Assembly: GCF_014529535.1 (NCBI RefSeq)
Contig: NW_023503423.1
Location: forward strand, 3,334,473 to 3,398,472
Length of the DNA stretch: 64,000 nt
From: Bradysia coprophila
Taxonomy: Eukaryota > Arthropoda > Insecta > Diptera > Sciaridae
Direction: 5' to 3'
The position numbers and the translations under genes were made by a program. Positions within the stretch are counted from its first letter, which is position 1. Each line of letters starts with the position of its first letter. Shown piece after piece: positions 12,680-21,797 of the stretch. Under the pieces are notes generated by a model. It did not search any database and had not been told where the DNA came from. It saw nothing but the letters and a program-made list of their open reading frames with translations.

Positions 12680-13732
12680 TGTTATGTTTTTGAATGAAAT
12701 GTAAGTCAAATAAGGTCGATCCATTCCCATCCATCAATATTTCTAAATTGTCCCGAGCTTAAAGTTTCTTCGCCGTCTTATCGATTCGTTTTGGCCGATG
12801 AACGGCATTATAGATGCTCTGCGGCATGACCATAGAACCAAGCTTAATCCGCACTTCAATCCGGTGAGTAAACGGAGTAGTTTACGCTACATCAACATAG
12901 AAAGAGACGAGCGGAAGCATTATACCAGATATGTACACTTCGTGATACTGATGCGAATCGACTCGCAAGAATTGAATGGACTGGACACCTTGACGTGTTT
13001 TAGACCGACAGAGCCACCATATCTCTATCCCTTTGGCTTTTTGATGGTTTTAATCTTCGCAGACACGGAACTTTCTAGCAACAGTATTGAAAGTTATCGG
13101 ACTAACATACTTCCTGTGTGCTCTAGATAGAATTACTTGCACATCCTGCCTCGTGTAGTGAAAGGTAAAGGGAATTTTCAAATACTTTTTCGATTTTTGT
13201 GAGCTCAGAGCTCAGTGCCCTGAAAGTTATTGGAAGGAGTAGAAGTAAGTTTGAAGGAATCGGTAAGTCGTTGCGGAGGTAGGAAAAACTCTTTTTGTAA
13301 CAGATTGTCAAAACTTGAACTTCCCGCAAAAATTTAAGATTTCTTTTAAGCAAATTTTAAGGAACATGTCCGTTGGCTATAAACGGTACCAAGATCTTAC
13401 CTATCCGATTGGAGGTGGTTAAGTGGTTAACATTTTTTAATGAATAGTTCCAGAGACAGAAAATACAATTCACAGAGAGTGGTCTTGATAGCCATTGCTC
13501 AATTGATGGTTCTGTGATTTTTTTGGATGTGCAACAGTTAAATTTTCGATCGCAGCATATTTAATGCTCAACGTAAAGTAGGTTGTACGTACAGTCGGAG
13601 GCAGTGAAATTTCAGCAGGCATTTGCTTCAGCTGTGTTTCAACAATCAAACAGTCAAAACGTGCGTGTAGCAGTGAAAATACACAGAGACGCGGACGCGG
13701 ACAAAGACCAATTCATTGTAGAGAACTCACGA
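12680..13732. other. intergenic stretch, no gene seen
   Basis: This is about 1 kb between two repeat elements. The longest open frame (12798-13130, 110 codons) has no recognisable domain and no splice or poly(A) context that I could support, so it is not called as a gene. Confidence 0.4.
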
Positions 13733-13865
13733 TTTTTAGCCCCGTACGAAGTACTGGGGGCTTATAAGATTAATATGCCGTTTGTAACACGTCGAATTGG
13801 AAGCAGACAGTAAGGGCAAAGCATTTGGTTGTGTTCATAGATGACGAATCCGCAATAAAAAAAAT

Positions 13866-13968
13866 GTCCGTCCGTCCGTCCGTCCGTCCGTCCGTCCGTC
13901 CGTCCGTCCGTCCGTCCGTCCGTCCGTCCGTCCGTCCGTCCGTCCGTCCGTCCGTCCGTCCGTCCGTG
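13866..13968 (+). repeat. (GTCC)n microsatellite, about 25 units
   Basis: An uninterrupted GTCC tract of just over 100 bases lies 120 bp inside copy A. It creates a spurious open frame with an SVRP repeat. The same position in the related copies holds shorter GTCC/GTCT tracts: 7 units near 53554 and about 3 near 16675 in complement. Confidence 0.98.
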
Positions 13969-14260
13969 ACCCCTCTAGCTAGAGTAAATCACAACCTTTT
14001 TTCAAAATTCTTTTTTTCCCCGATTGGTATCGACAAAAGTAAGGTCAAGTTCGAAAATGGGCATGGTAGGGTCGGCCCCTCCAGAGCTAGGGCCCTATAG
14101 GTGTTTTTCAGTCTTTCGACGATATCTACCGAAATACGCACGCAATAGCTGCTTGTGATATATCAAATGAAAGGTATTGACGAGTAGAACAAAGTTGCTG
14201 AACATTGTTTTTGGGTAAGATGCAACGCGAGCTTGTTGGGAGGGCTCAAAGGTCGTTACT

Positions 14261-15410
14261 CGGCCCTAAGTGTTTTTTGTACATAAATCGAGTAAATCTC
14301 ATCCGATTTTGCTAGATTTAGTTTTTTATGGAAGGTAACTGAATACCGAAAAGAACGTGACGAAAAAAGTTTCAAATTTGGGCCCTTGGACTAAGGCCGC
14401 TGCTCGGCCCTAAGTGTTTTTTGCACATAAATCGAGTAGATCTCATCCGATTTTGCTAGATTTAGTTTTTTATGGAAGGTAACTGAATACCGAAAAGAAC
14501 GTGTCGAAAAAAGTTTCAAATTTGGGCCCTTGGACTAAGGCCGCTACTCGGCCCTAAGTGTTTTTTGCACATAAATCGAGTAAATCTCATCCGATTTTGC
14601 TAGATTTAGTTTTTTATGGAAGGTAACTGAATACCGAAAAAAACGTGACGAAAAAAGTTTCAAATTTGGGCCCTTGGACTAAGGCCGCTACTCGGCCCTA
14701 AGTGTTTTTTGCACATAAATCGAGTAAATCTCATCCGATTTTGCTAGATTTAGTTTTTTATGGAAGGTAACTGAATACAGAAAAGAACGTGTCGAAAAAA
14801 GTTTCAAATTTGGGCCCTTGGACTAAGGCCGCTACTCGGCCCTAAGTGTTTTTTGCACATAAATCGAGTAAATCTCATCCGGTTTTGCTAGATTTAGTTT
14901 TTTATGGAAGGTAACTGAATACCGAAAAGAACGTGTCGAAAAAAGTTTCAAATTTGGGCCCTTGGACTAAGGCCGCTACTCGGCCCTAAGTGTTTTTTGC
15001 ACATAAATCGAGTAAATCTCATCCGATTTTGCTAGATTTTGTTTCATTTGAGAGATAATTGAATACCGAAAAGAACGTGTCGAAAAAAGTTTCAAATTTG
15101 GGCCCTTGGACTAAGGCCGCTACTCGGCTCTAAGTGTTTTTTGCACATAAATCGAGTAAATCTGATCCGATTTTGCTAGATTTAGTTTTTTGTGGAAGGT
15201 AATTGAATACCGAAAATAACGTGGCAAAAAAGTTTCAAATTTGGGCCCTTGGACTAAGGCCGCCACTCGGCCCTAAGTGTTTTTTGCACATAAACCGAGT
15301 AAATCTCATCCGATTTTGCTAGTTTTTAATTCATTTGAGAGATAATTGAATACCCAATAGAAAGTTGGCAAACAATTTTGGGTTTCTAAAATAATATCGT
15401 AAATTGTTGG
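14261..15410 (+). repeat. tandem array, eight units of 144 bp
   Basis: The anchor CGGCCCTAAGTG (one copy has a C-to-T change) recurs at 14261, 14405, 14549, 14693, 14837, 14981, 15124 and 15268, a spacing of 144 (once 143). Each unit holds GCACATAAATCGAGTAAATC, a TTTTGCTAGATTTAG stretch, a GGAAGGTAACTGAATACCG stretch and GGGCCCTTGGACTAAGGCC. Middle units are nearly identical; the first and last are more divergent, as expected if the array is homogenised by unequal exchange. Confidence 0.95.
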
Positions 15411-15444
15411 TTTTATTTGAGAGGTACTTCGTACGGGCTTTCGT

Positions 15445-15463
15445 AATTGCGCTATGCGCAATT
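15445..15463 (+). repeat. conserved near-palindrome AATTGCGCTATGCGCAATT
   Basis: Eight-base arms AATTGCGC and GCGCAATT surround a 3-base loop. The same motif occurs at 16184-16202 (complement) and 49138-49156, and in mutated form near 55875. In each case it lies just after an internal GTAC-rich end motif of the family. Confidence 0.85.
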
Positions 15464-15645
15464 TTAAAAATGAACACTTTCAGTAAATTTGACCATGCCC
15501 AACTTGACTTGCATTTTGGTAACAGACGCATTAGATGGTTGTAGACGTATTAGGGTTCCGGGCGTATTATGGTTACGGACGAAATAGGATTACGGGTCGT
15601 ACGGGGCTAAGTCGCAGCAAACGCTCCGACTGTTCTGATGCCTTG

Positions 15646-15993
15646 TTTAATTGGATTTTTGCAAAGCTGAAATACTTTTCCAACTTAATGCTCGGACCTG
15701 TCATCCGAGTGGTAAATCACTCTTGGGATTAAATGGGACGTGATTATTACAATCAAATAGGCAGCTGCATTTAAAACCATCCGAAACTCGGGTTCCATAT
15801 TTTTTTGCTGAAGATTTGTATTTCCTTCATACTTTGGTGGAGACTGAGTATGGGTGTAATAGTTTGAAGTTAAATATTTTACCTGCGATAAGCCCAGTTA
15901 TTGCTTCCACCTTTTTTTTGCCTAAAACCTTGTGTTTTTCCGTTAAAATTCGATGTTAACCACCGATTCCATCCTTAAACCGACTTACACCTT
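15646..15993. other. spacer between two inverted elements, no gene seen
   Basis: About 350 AT-rich bases separate copy A from the oppositely oriented copy B. No open frame or known repeat was recognised. Confidence 0.4.
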
Positions 15994-16819
15994 AGAACAG
16001 TCGGAGCGTTTGCTGCGACTTAGCCCCGTACAACCCGTAATCCTATTTCGTCCGTAACCATAATACATCCGTAGCCGTAATACGCCCGGAACCCTAATAC
16101 GTCTACAGCCCTCTAATGCGTCTGTTACCAAAATGCAAGTCAAGTTGGGCATGGTCAAATTTACTGAAAGTGTTCATTTTTAAAATTGCGCATAGCGCAA
16201 TTACGAAAGCCCGTACGAAGTACCTCTCAAATAAAACCAACAATTTACGATATTATTTTAGAAACCCAAAATTTTTTGCCAACTTTCTATTCGGCATTCA
16301 ATTACCTCTCAAATGAAACAAAAACTAGCAAAATCGGTTGAGATTTACTCGATTTATGTGCAAAAAACACTTAGGGCCGAGTAACGACCTTTGAGCCCTC
16401 CCAACAAGCCCACGTTGCATCTTACCCAAAAACAATGTTCGGCAACTTTGTTCTACTCGTCAATACCTTTCATTTGATATATCACAAGCAGCTATTGCGT
16501 GCGTATTTCGGTAGATATCGTCGAAAGACTGAAAAACACCTATAGGGCCCTAGCTCTGGAGGGGCCGACCCTACCATGCCCATTTTCGAACTTGACCTTA
16601 CTTTTGTCGATACCAATCGGGGAAAAAAAGAATTTTGAAAAAAGGTTGTGATTTACTCAAGCTAGAGGGGTCACGGACGGACGGACATTTTTTTTATTGC
16701 GGATTCGTCATCTATGAACATAACCAAATGCTTTGCCCTTACTGTCTGCTTCCAATTCGACGTGTTACAAACGGCATATTAATCTTATAAGCCCCCAGTA
16801 CTTCGTACGGGGCTAAAAA
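15994..16819 (-). mobile_element. HINE-like element, copy B (short, inverted relative to copy A)
   Basis: In reverse orientation this copy has the 5' end TTTTTAGCCCCGTAC at 16819-16805 and a leader block identical in layout to copy A. It has only about three GTCC units and roughly one tandem unit instead of eight, then the near-palindrome, the AGCCCCGTAC motif at 16022-16031 and the terminal hairpin at 15999-16020. Copy A and copy B form a large inverted pair with a spacer of about 350 bp. The difference in array length between two otherwise similar copies shows that the 144-bp array expands or contracts. Confidence 0.8.
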
Positions 16820-17240
16820 TTTAAGGCCGAAAATACAAGAGCACTTTAACCTTGCTGAGAAATATGATCTAAAATCGAAAAATTCCCGACGACTTTTGCG
16901 TCGACGGGATATTTTGAATTTGTTTATTATAAAATTATCTTTTCGAAATTATCATTTTGTTGCTACTTAGATCACAACAAAGGTCGCGGTTGAGATTAAT
17001 AAACTAAGTGAGTGATAGGGTGGACGGGAGAACGATACAACGTTTAGACTTTATTGTATTTGAACTAAGACACCACTGAAAGCGAAGGGACTCTCTAAGG
17101 TAAACAATAACGGAAAGTGCACTAGTTTTACTGTACATTTTCTCTTAAATCAGAACCATCAACTGACAAATAGTATTGCTAGAATCTGGTCGACCCACCC
17201 TATACGTCTTCGATTTTTAGTTCGACCCAAATTAGCACTC
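16820..17240. other. upstream region of the small secreted peptide gene
   Basis: No gene is seen. A TCAGT initiator-like motif at 17248-17252 lies 27 bases before the ATG. No convincing TATA box stands at the standard distance (a TATACG lies about 47 bases upstream of the motif). Confidence 0.3.
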
Positions 17241-17278
17241 GCTTCCATCAGTGTAGAGCTGAATCTCGTTAGACAACG

Positions 17279-17512
17279 ATGCAAAGCCAATTTCTTTTCG
17301 TTTTAATTGTGTTCATCTTTGTGATGGATTTTGCAGACATTGAATGTACTGCGAAACCCTACCCACAGTATTATGGACAAGCCGGTAACGGTGGAGACAG
17401 TAACGAAGACAGCAGTGACAGTGGCGAACCGTCTGATTCTTTTATTGATGCACCAACTGTATGCTCATCCGGGCAGAGAGTTGATTACGGACGTTGCAAA
17501 ACCATTTATTAG
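17279..17512 (+). CDS. small secreted peptide, 77 residues
   Basis: The protein opens with a hydrophobic signal peptide (MQSQFLFVLIVFIFVMDFAD...CTA, cleavage likely after residue 25). It continues with KPYPQYYGQ, then an acidic Gly/Asn/Asp/Ser-rich middle (residues 36-56), and ends in a two-Cys tail, CSSGQRVDYGRCKTIY. A C-terminal Cys-x(n)-Gly-Arg-Cys-Lys tail after a signal peptide is a layout seen in short secreted peptides of flies, including immune-induced and reproductive-tract peptides. The role here is unknown. It is a single exon. The start is the first ATG in frame, gives the signal peptide directly, and sits 27 bases after a TCAGT initiator-like motif. AATAAA follows 155 bases after the stop. 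A chance ORF is unlikely given the signal peptide plus flanking signals. Confidence 0.6.
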   Translation: MQSQFLFVLIVFIFVMDFADIECTAKPYPQYYGQAGNGGDSNEDSSDSGEPSDSFIDAPTVCSSGQRVDYGRCKTIY

Positions 17513-17666
17513 CCAAGTGGTGGATGTATTTACTGTATACTTGTTTCATGGATTGGGTACCCCGTTTGTAATTAAATTGATAAAGAATTTCAATACAATG
17601 TGATTGTGGTTGGCTTATTATTGAACCATATATTGATGACACTTCCGGCACTGTTTTATTTGTGCA

Positions 17667-17672
17667 AATAAA
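17667..17672 (+). terminator. poly(A) signal of the small secreted peptide gene
   Basis: AATAAA lies in the 3' flank of the small ORF, about 155 bases after its stop codon. Confidence 0.5.
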
Positions 17673-17679
17673 AGTCCAG

Positions 17680-17800
17680 TTGATTCAACGCACTTCAAGC
17701 AAAAATGCTTTGAGTCCTGCCAAATAGAGTACTATTTTGTATGAAAAATGTTTACAGACACTGTCCCGTTTCAGTACTCTATTAAGAGTCCTTTCTAGGC
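17680..17800 (+). repeat. short dispersed repeat, also at 62850-62960
   Basis: The segment contains CACTTCAAGC, a GCCAAATAGAGTACTATTTTGTATG block (given here as two overlapping parts, GCCAAATAGAGTACTA and GTACTATTTTGTATG) and CTATTAAGAGT. A reverse-complement relative with the same order of blocks occurs near 62850-62960. It is probably a short non-autonomous element; the class was not determined. Confidence 0.6.
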
Positions 17801-17869
17801 ACACATAAAAAAGTCCACTGGAAAATGCGTTCGATTTCGGCAGGCTGTTTTTCGAATCCCTCAATGGAC

Positions 17870-18266
17870 ATTGTACTCGTGAGCACTGTCTTTCATGACA
17901 ACTGCCAATTTCTCAACCGTTAGTATACTTGTTGAGTATAAAAAGGTCGTTGAGGTGAAGCGATGCAGGTGGTACAGAGCCTTAATTCATCGATTTTGTA
18001 TTCTCTGCAATTGTTGCAATTTCTTCTTGGCTCCCACGCCTTGTCCCACGCTGTATATAAGCAGCATGTATGATATGTGACTTTGAACGTAGTCGAAGTC
18101 TGTTTATGCCTGCTCAGAGGGATGTATTTCGCTTTAAGCCACATAAGCGAAATGAAAGGTCGTATTTTCCTCTTAACGTGTTCAATGTGTTGCTCAAACG
18201 TTAGTCTTTCGTCAAGTACCAGACCAAGTTATTTGAATCTCAAGAAAATTGCGAATTTGAATCGTT
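17870..18266 (-). pseudogene. Jockey-like LINE reverse transcriptase remnant (C-terminal part)
   Basis: On the minus strand, with stops and frameshifts, one can read LGLVLDERLTFEQHIEHVKR, KIRPFISLM, KYIPLSRHKQ, QQLQRIQNR and ALYHLHRFTSTTFLYSTSIL. This is the thumb and post-RT order of Jockey-clade LINEs. The frame breaks several times, including a stop inside QNR*IKALY. The remnant appears to continue on the far side of the younger LINE (19221 to about 19500), giving a nested arrangement. Clade assignment is from pattern only. Confidence 0.6.
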
Positions 18267-18275
18267 TTTAGCATT

Positions 18276-19220
18276 ATTGACTTAGGCAAGGTGACAAGCT
18301 CTCAACTATTTTGTTTAACTTGGCGTCAGAGAAAGTTGTGAGAGCCATGTCAATGAACTGGATTGGCACCATCTTCTATACGAGTAATCAGCTAACGGCT
18401 TTCGCTGGCGATGCTGAGCTGACAGGAAGAGGGACACTAACAGTCAAGGAACCTTTCATAGAAATGGAAAGAGAAGCGTGTAAAGTTGGACTCGTCGTAA
18501 ACGAAGAGAAAACCAAGTATCTGGCATAAGAGCGCACTCAAGGATCTCGTGTGGGGCAAAATGTGACCATGGATACGTACAATTTTGAAGTCGTGCTCAA
18601 GTATTTAGGTTCAACATTAAACGTAACCAGTGATATAGAGGAGGAGATCAAAATTAGAATTACGCAAGGAAGCAGAAGCTTCTATGCACTGAAACACCTG
18701 TTCAAAAGCTCACTTGTATCCCATGCAACAAAACTCCGACTCTATAAAACTGTAGTTCGACCCATCGTCATGTATGGTTGTGAGATGTGGTCCATGACAT
18801 CCAAACAAGAGCAGATGCTGAACTGCTTTGAAAAAAGAATCTTAAGATCGATATGTGGACCAGTACATGAAGCAGATGGTTGGAGAAGACGAACGAATAT
18901 GGAATTGTCCGAAATTTTTGGGAGGAATTTCATCACAGCTGCAGTAAAATCAGCGAGGCTCCGATGGGCGGGGCATGTGTCTAGGATGAATAATGACCGA
19001 ACTGCCAAGAAAGCCCTCGAAAGGAAATTTGAAGGACGTAGACCGAGAGGGCGACCACGGAAGAGGTGGATAGACAGTGTAGTCGAAGATACTAGATCAT
19101 TGGGGGTCGTGGATTGGAGAAGTCTGGCCGAGGACAGGAACGAGTGGAGGAAGTTGTAGAGTCAGCCAGAACCTGCTTGGGTTGACAAAGGCTACTAAGT
19201 AAGTAAGTAAGTTTAGCATT
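18276..19220 (+). mobile_element. 5'-truncated LINE fragment (RTE-like) with (AAGT)n tail and target-site duplication
   Basis: The sequence reads RQGDKLS just before 18311, then two frames, 18311-18529 and 18551-19159. The palm motif expected as FADDA reads FAGDA, so one catalytic Asp is lost. The second frame has the usual C-terminal string of this LINE type: YGCEMWSM, FEKRILRSICGP, RLRWAGHVSRM and GRRPRGRPRKRW. The copy ends in an AAGT tail (about 19197-19211). TTTAGCATT stands on both sides (18267-18275 and 19212-19220), a 9-bp target-site duplication, so the insertion limits are well supported. It was inserted into an older Jockey-like remnant in opposite orientation. It is not active. 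Confidence 0.85.
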
Positions 19221-19796
19221 GTTGAGACTTAGTATGTAAAATTTCGTTGACCTTTTATGAACGGCAAGCTCTGACTAATAGCTCGAAAAGTCAGTTCAAA
19301 ACCAATGAAGTAAAAGATTGGTAATCAATGAATTGAAAATCGTCAGATCAAATGAAACAGAAGACTCGATGGTAAAACTGCTGATATTATGTTGCCGTAG
19401 GTGAAAGATTAATGTATCAACAGAGAAGTTTGCCGTGATGTTTCAAGAGTCTTGAATCAAGACTGGGGAACCTCTCTGTCGCGATTTTAAATTTACTTTA
19501 AAGTCAGTAGCAGTAGCGCCTGTCATAACAAATGAAGACATCATAGAGAAAATTGGTTCCAACGGCAGAATTTCACTGAAACATAAGTAGGACCTAAACC
19601 TAAGGAGTAGGACAGTTATGCAGATTTAGTTCAAGGCAAAACGATTTTCGGTAGAGGGAACGGCACAAAGACAAAAAACATTTTTCGTTTGGGGGGCATA
19701 AAATACAAAAAAGTTTTAATTTTAGAATTAGATTAAGTTTTACAAATAACGGAGTCGTTTACTCACATCGCACACACAAAAAAAAATATTTGAGAG
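19221..19796. other. intergenic stretch, possibly more of the old Jockey-like remnant
   Basis: The first 100-250 bases give weak minus-strand LINE-like coding similarity. The remainder is AT-rich and contains the 3' flank of cyclin B. No clear AATAAA on the minus strand was found directly after the cyclin stop. Confidence 0.35.
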
Positions 19797-21797
19797 CTAA
19801 TCGCTCCCGAAACTGCAAAAGCTTGCCATAACAGGACCGTAGATCTCTGGACGCACAGAAACTTTTTCGTACGATTTGGTGCTGAATTTGGTGACAACGG
19901 CCTTCTCTTTCGCCTTCGGAGCATTCAACACAATCTTTGCCAGACTGCTGATAACCGGACGTAATTCGGCCAACTTGTATTTCGTATAGAATTGCATATT
20001 TGCTGACCAGAGTTTGTCATTGCTTAAATGCGGCGATCGCAATTTCAATGTCATGAAAACAGCAGAAGCAGCAATTATCGACGGTCTGTATTGTACCATC
20101 GAATAGTCGATGCTGGCTAATTCAATAAAATATTTGGACATTGTGTGCTCCAGTTGACTGATGTTGGCCGCTTTGGAAAACCGTCGAGCGAAATGAATGA
20201 CTGACGGTGCGCTCAAATCGAAGTCAAGTTTCTGAATGGAGAGGAGAAAAAAGTTGTTAACGAACCCACGAGCCAGCGTTTCTCACATTCCGTTTCTCTT
20301 ACCCGTAAAATGTGCTGTTCCATGGTCATAATTTGTGAGGCGGAGTATGTGTCATCGGTGATGAAAACGAAATCTTTCAGCATCGGCGGATACATTTCTT
20401 CGTATTTGCATGCCAGGAACATAGCAGCCACGCCAACCAATTGCAGATTCTTTCTTGACGTCACTGTATACTCGTTCAAATAGCGATCAATGATTCCCAC
20501 CGTCAAATAGTACGTTTCCGTGAACAGATGGAATTGAAGGTGAACCTCGTTCAACCAGTCGATCAAGACCGTTCGCATCTTGGGCGTTACTTCCCGTTGA
20601 GCGCTCAAGTAGTTTTCGGGAATGGCAAACTTCTTTTCCAAATGATGCAGGTAGTTGTAGATGTCCTTCACATATTCCGATTCGAGATTCAGGTTTCCTG
20701 CATCGTTTTTGTCGATGTCGTCCACACCGTGCGCGAGCATGTCGGACGAATGTGCCATTGTCTCATCGTACTTTTGCGATGATCGCGATGCCGGAGATGA
20801 AACGGCTTTTGATGATTGAGCTATTGCATTTCGCAACGATTGAACTCTACTGAGAATGCTCTCTTGCCGTCTGATTGGTCTGTTGGGTATGGCCGCATCA
20901 GTTTTCTTTGTCTGAGCAGCTAGAAATATCGAATGGTTGGAATGGTAATTGGATTTTCTTATCAATCGACATTGTATTGTATGGCATACCGTTAGGCTTG
21001 ATCGTGACCAGCTGAGGAACCTCGGCCTTGGCAAATCTAACGGATTTGGTTGTTACCAATTTCGGCGGTGAAAGCTGTGAATTGCTGCGCTTGGCTGTGG
21101 GAGCTTCATTTTTCTTCCAATACGAGTCGACCTTTGGTTTGACGTCCTTCAAGTTCACTAAAGGCTTCAGTGCAGTGCTGAAATTTCGATGATTAATGAC
21201 GACGTCGCGAAAAATCTAAACCGTCGAATCAATGGACGATACTCACTCTGGTCGGGTACTTGGTTCAGCTTTCACAAGATTGTTACTAACTTCTCCAAGA
21301 GCCAGTCGTCCGCCATTCGGTGCTGTTGATTTACTTCGGGTCACTATCCTCTTGGCGTTATTATTGGCAATGCCATCGTTCTGTAACCGAAACAAGGTCG
21401 TTTTAAGGTTAAGTCGTCATGAACCAGTCGTAGCATTCGAATGCGTTTTTTTTTTACTTTTGTGTGATCGATTGTTCCGACATACAATTCAATAAAATCG
21501 TCATCGAAAAATGTTATGCCTGACACGACTTAAGCGATCAAATAAGGTTTGCAATGGGAAAAAAGAAATAATTTCAACCAGAACAGCGTGCATATTCATT
21601 GTTCATTATGATGGTCGAAGCGAAAACAATGAAATCATGAACTACCGTTAGCTGTTGTCTATTGAAAAACAAAATTTTTTTTCCGAGAGAAGCCATTTTT
21701 AAAATTCCGTACAAACCGCGACAAAATATTTCTTTCCATTTCCATAGACTCGCATCGTACTCACCTCATTTACTTTATTAGCTCTCGTTAAAGGCAT
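19797..21797 (-). CDS. CycB: G2/mitotic cyclin B (five exons)
   Basis: Exons in transcription order are 21797-21765, 21380-21247, 21177-20990, 20919-20303 and 20231-19797; they join in frame to 468 residues. Cyclin B activates CDK1 for entry into mitosis and is destroyed by the APC/C. A destruction box RLALGEVSN fits RxxLxxxxN exactly at residues 36-44. The two cyclin folds follow in the C-terminal half: MRTVLIDWLNEVHLQF (the MRAIL-type CDK-binding helix), LQLVGVAAMFLACKYEEMYPP and FVFITDDTYSASQI, then LDFDLSAPSVIHFARRF and YRPSIIAASAVFMTLKL in the second fold. Motif spelling and the DWLNEV helix fit cyclin B rather than B3 or A. The start is the ATG of MPLTRANKVNE. The first intron, between exon 1 and the destruction-box exon, is the longest (384 bases); the others are about 70 bases. 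Confidence 0.94.

Larger units (their letters stand above)
13733..15645 (+). mobile_element. non-autonomous Helentron-like (HINE/DINE-type) element, copy A
   Basis: The left end is TTTTTAGCCCCGTACGAAGTAC. Near the right end lies the inverted sub-terminal motif GTACGGGGCT (15599-15608), followed by a 22-nt hairpin (15610-15631; arms AGTCG-x-AGC and GCT-x-CGACT around a 4-nt AAAC loop) and then GTTCTGATGCC. Inside are a (GTCC)n tract, a leader block shared with other copies, eight 144-bp tandem units, a second inverted end motif (GTACTTCGTACGGGCT, about 15424-15439) and a 19-nt palindrome-like motif. No coding capacity is seen. The order of sub-terminal inverted repeats, GTCY microsatellite, tandem units and 3' hairpin is that of Helentron-associated non-autonomous elements. 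The class assignment is structural inference, since no Rep/helicase is in the window. Confidence 0.75.

Noticed and set aside
12798-13130. 110-codon plus-strand frame
   Set aside because: No signal peptide, domain, splice context or poly(A) signal; it lies between repeat elements.
13825-14100. 91-codon frame with SVRP repeats
   Set aside because: It is a translation of the (GTCC)n microsatellite inside a non-coding element.
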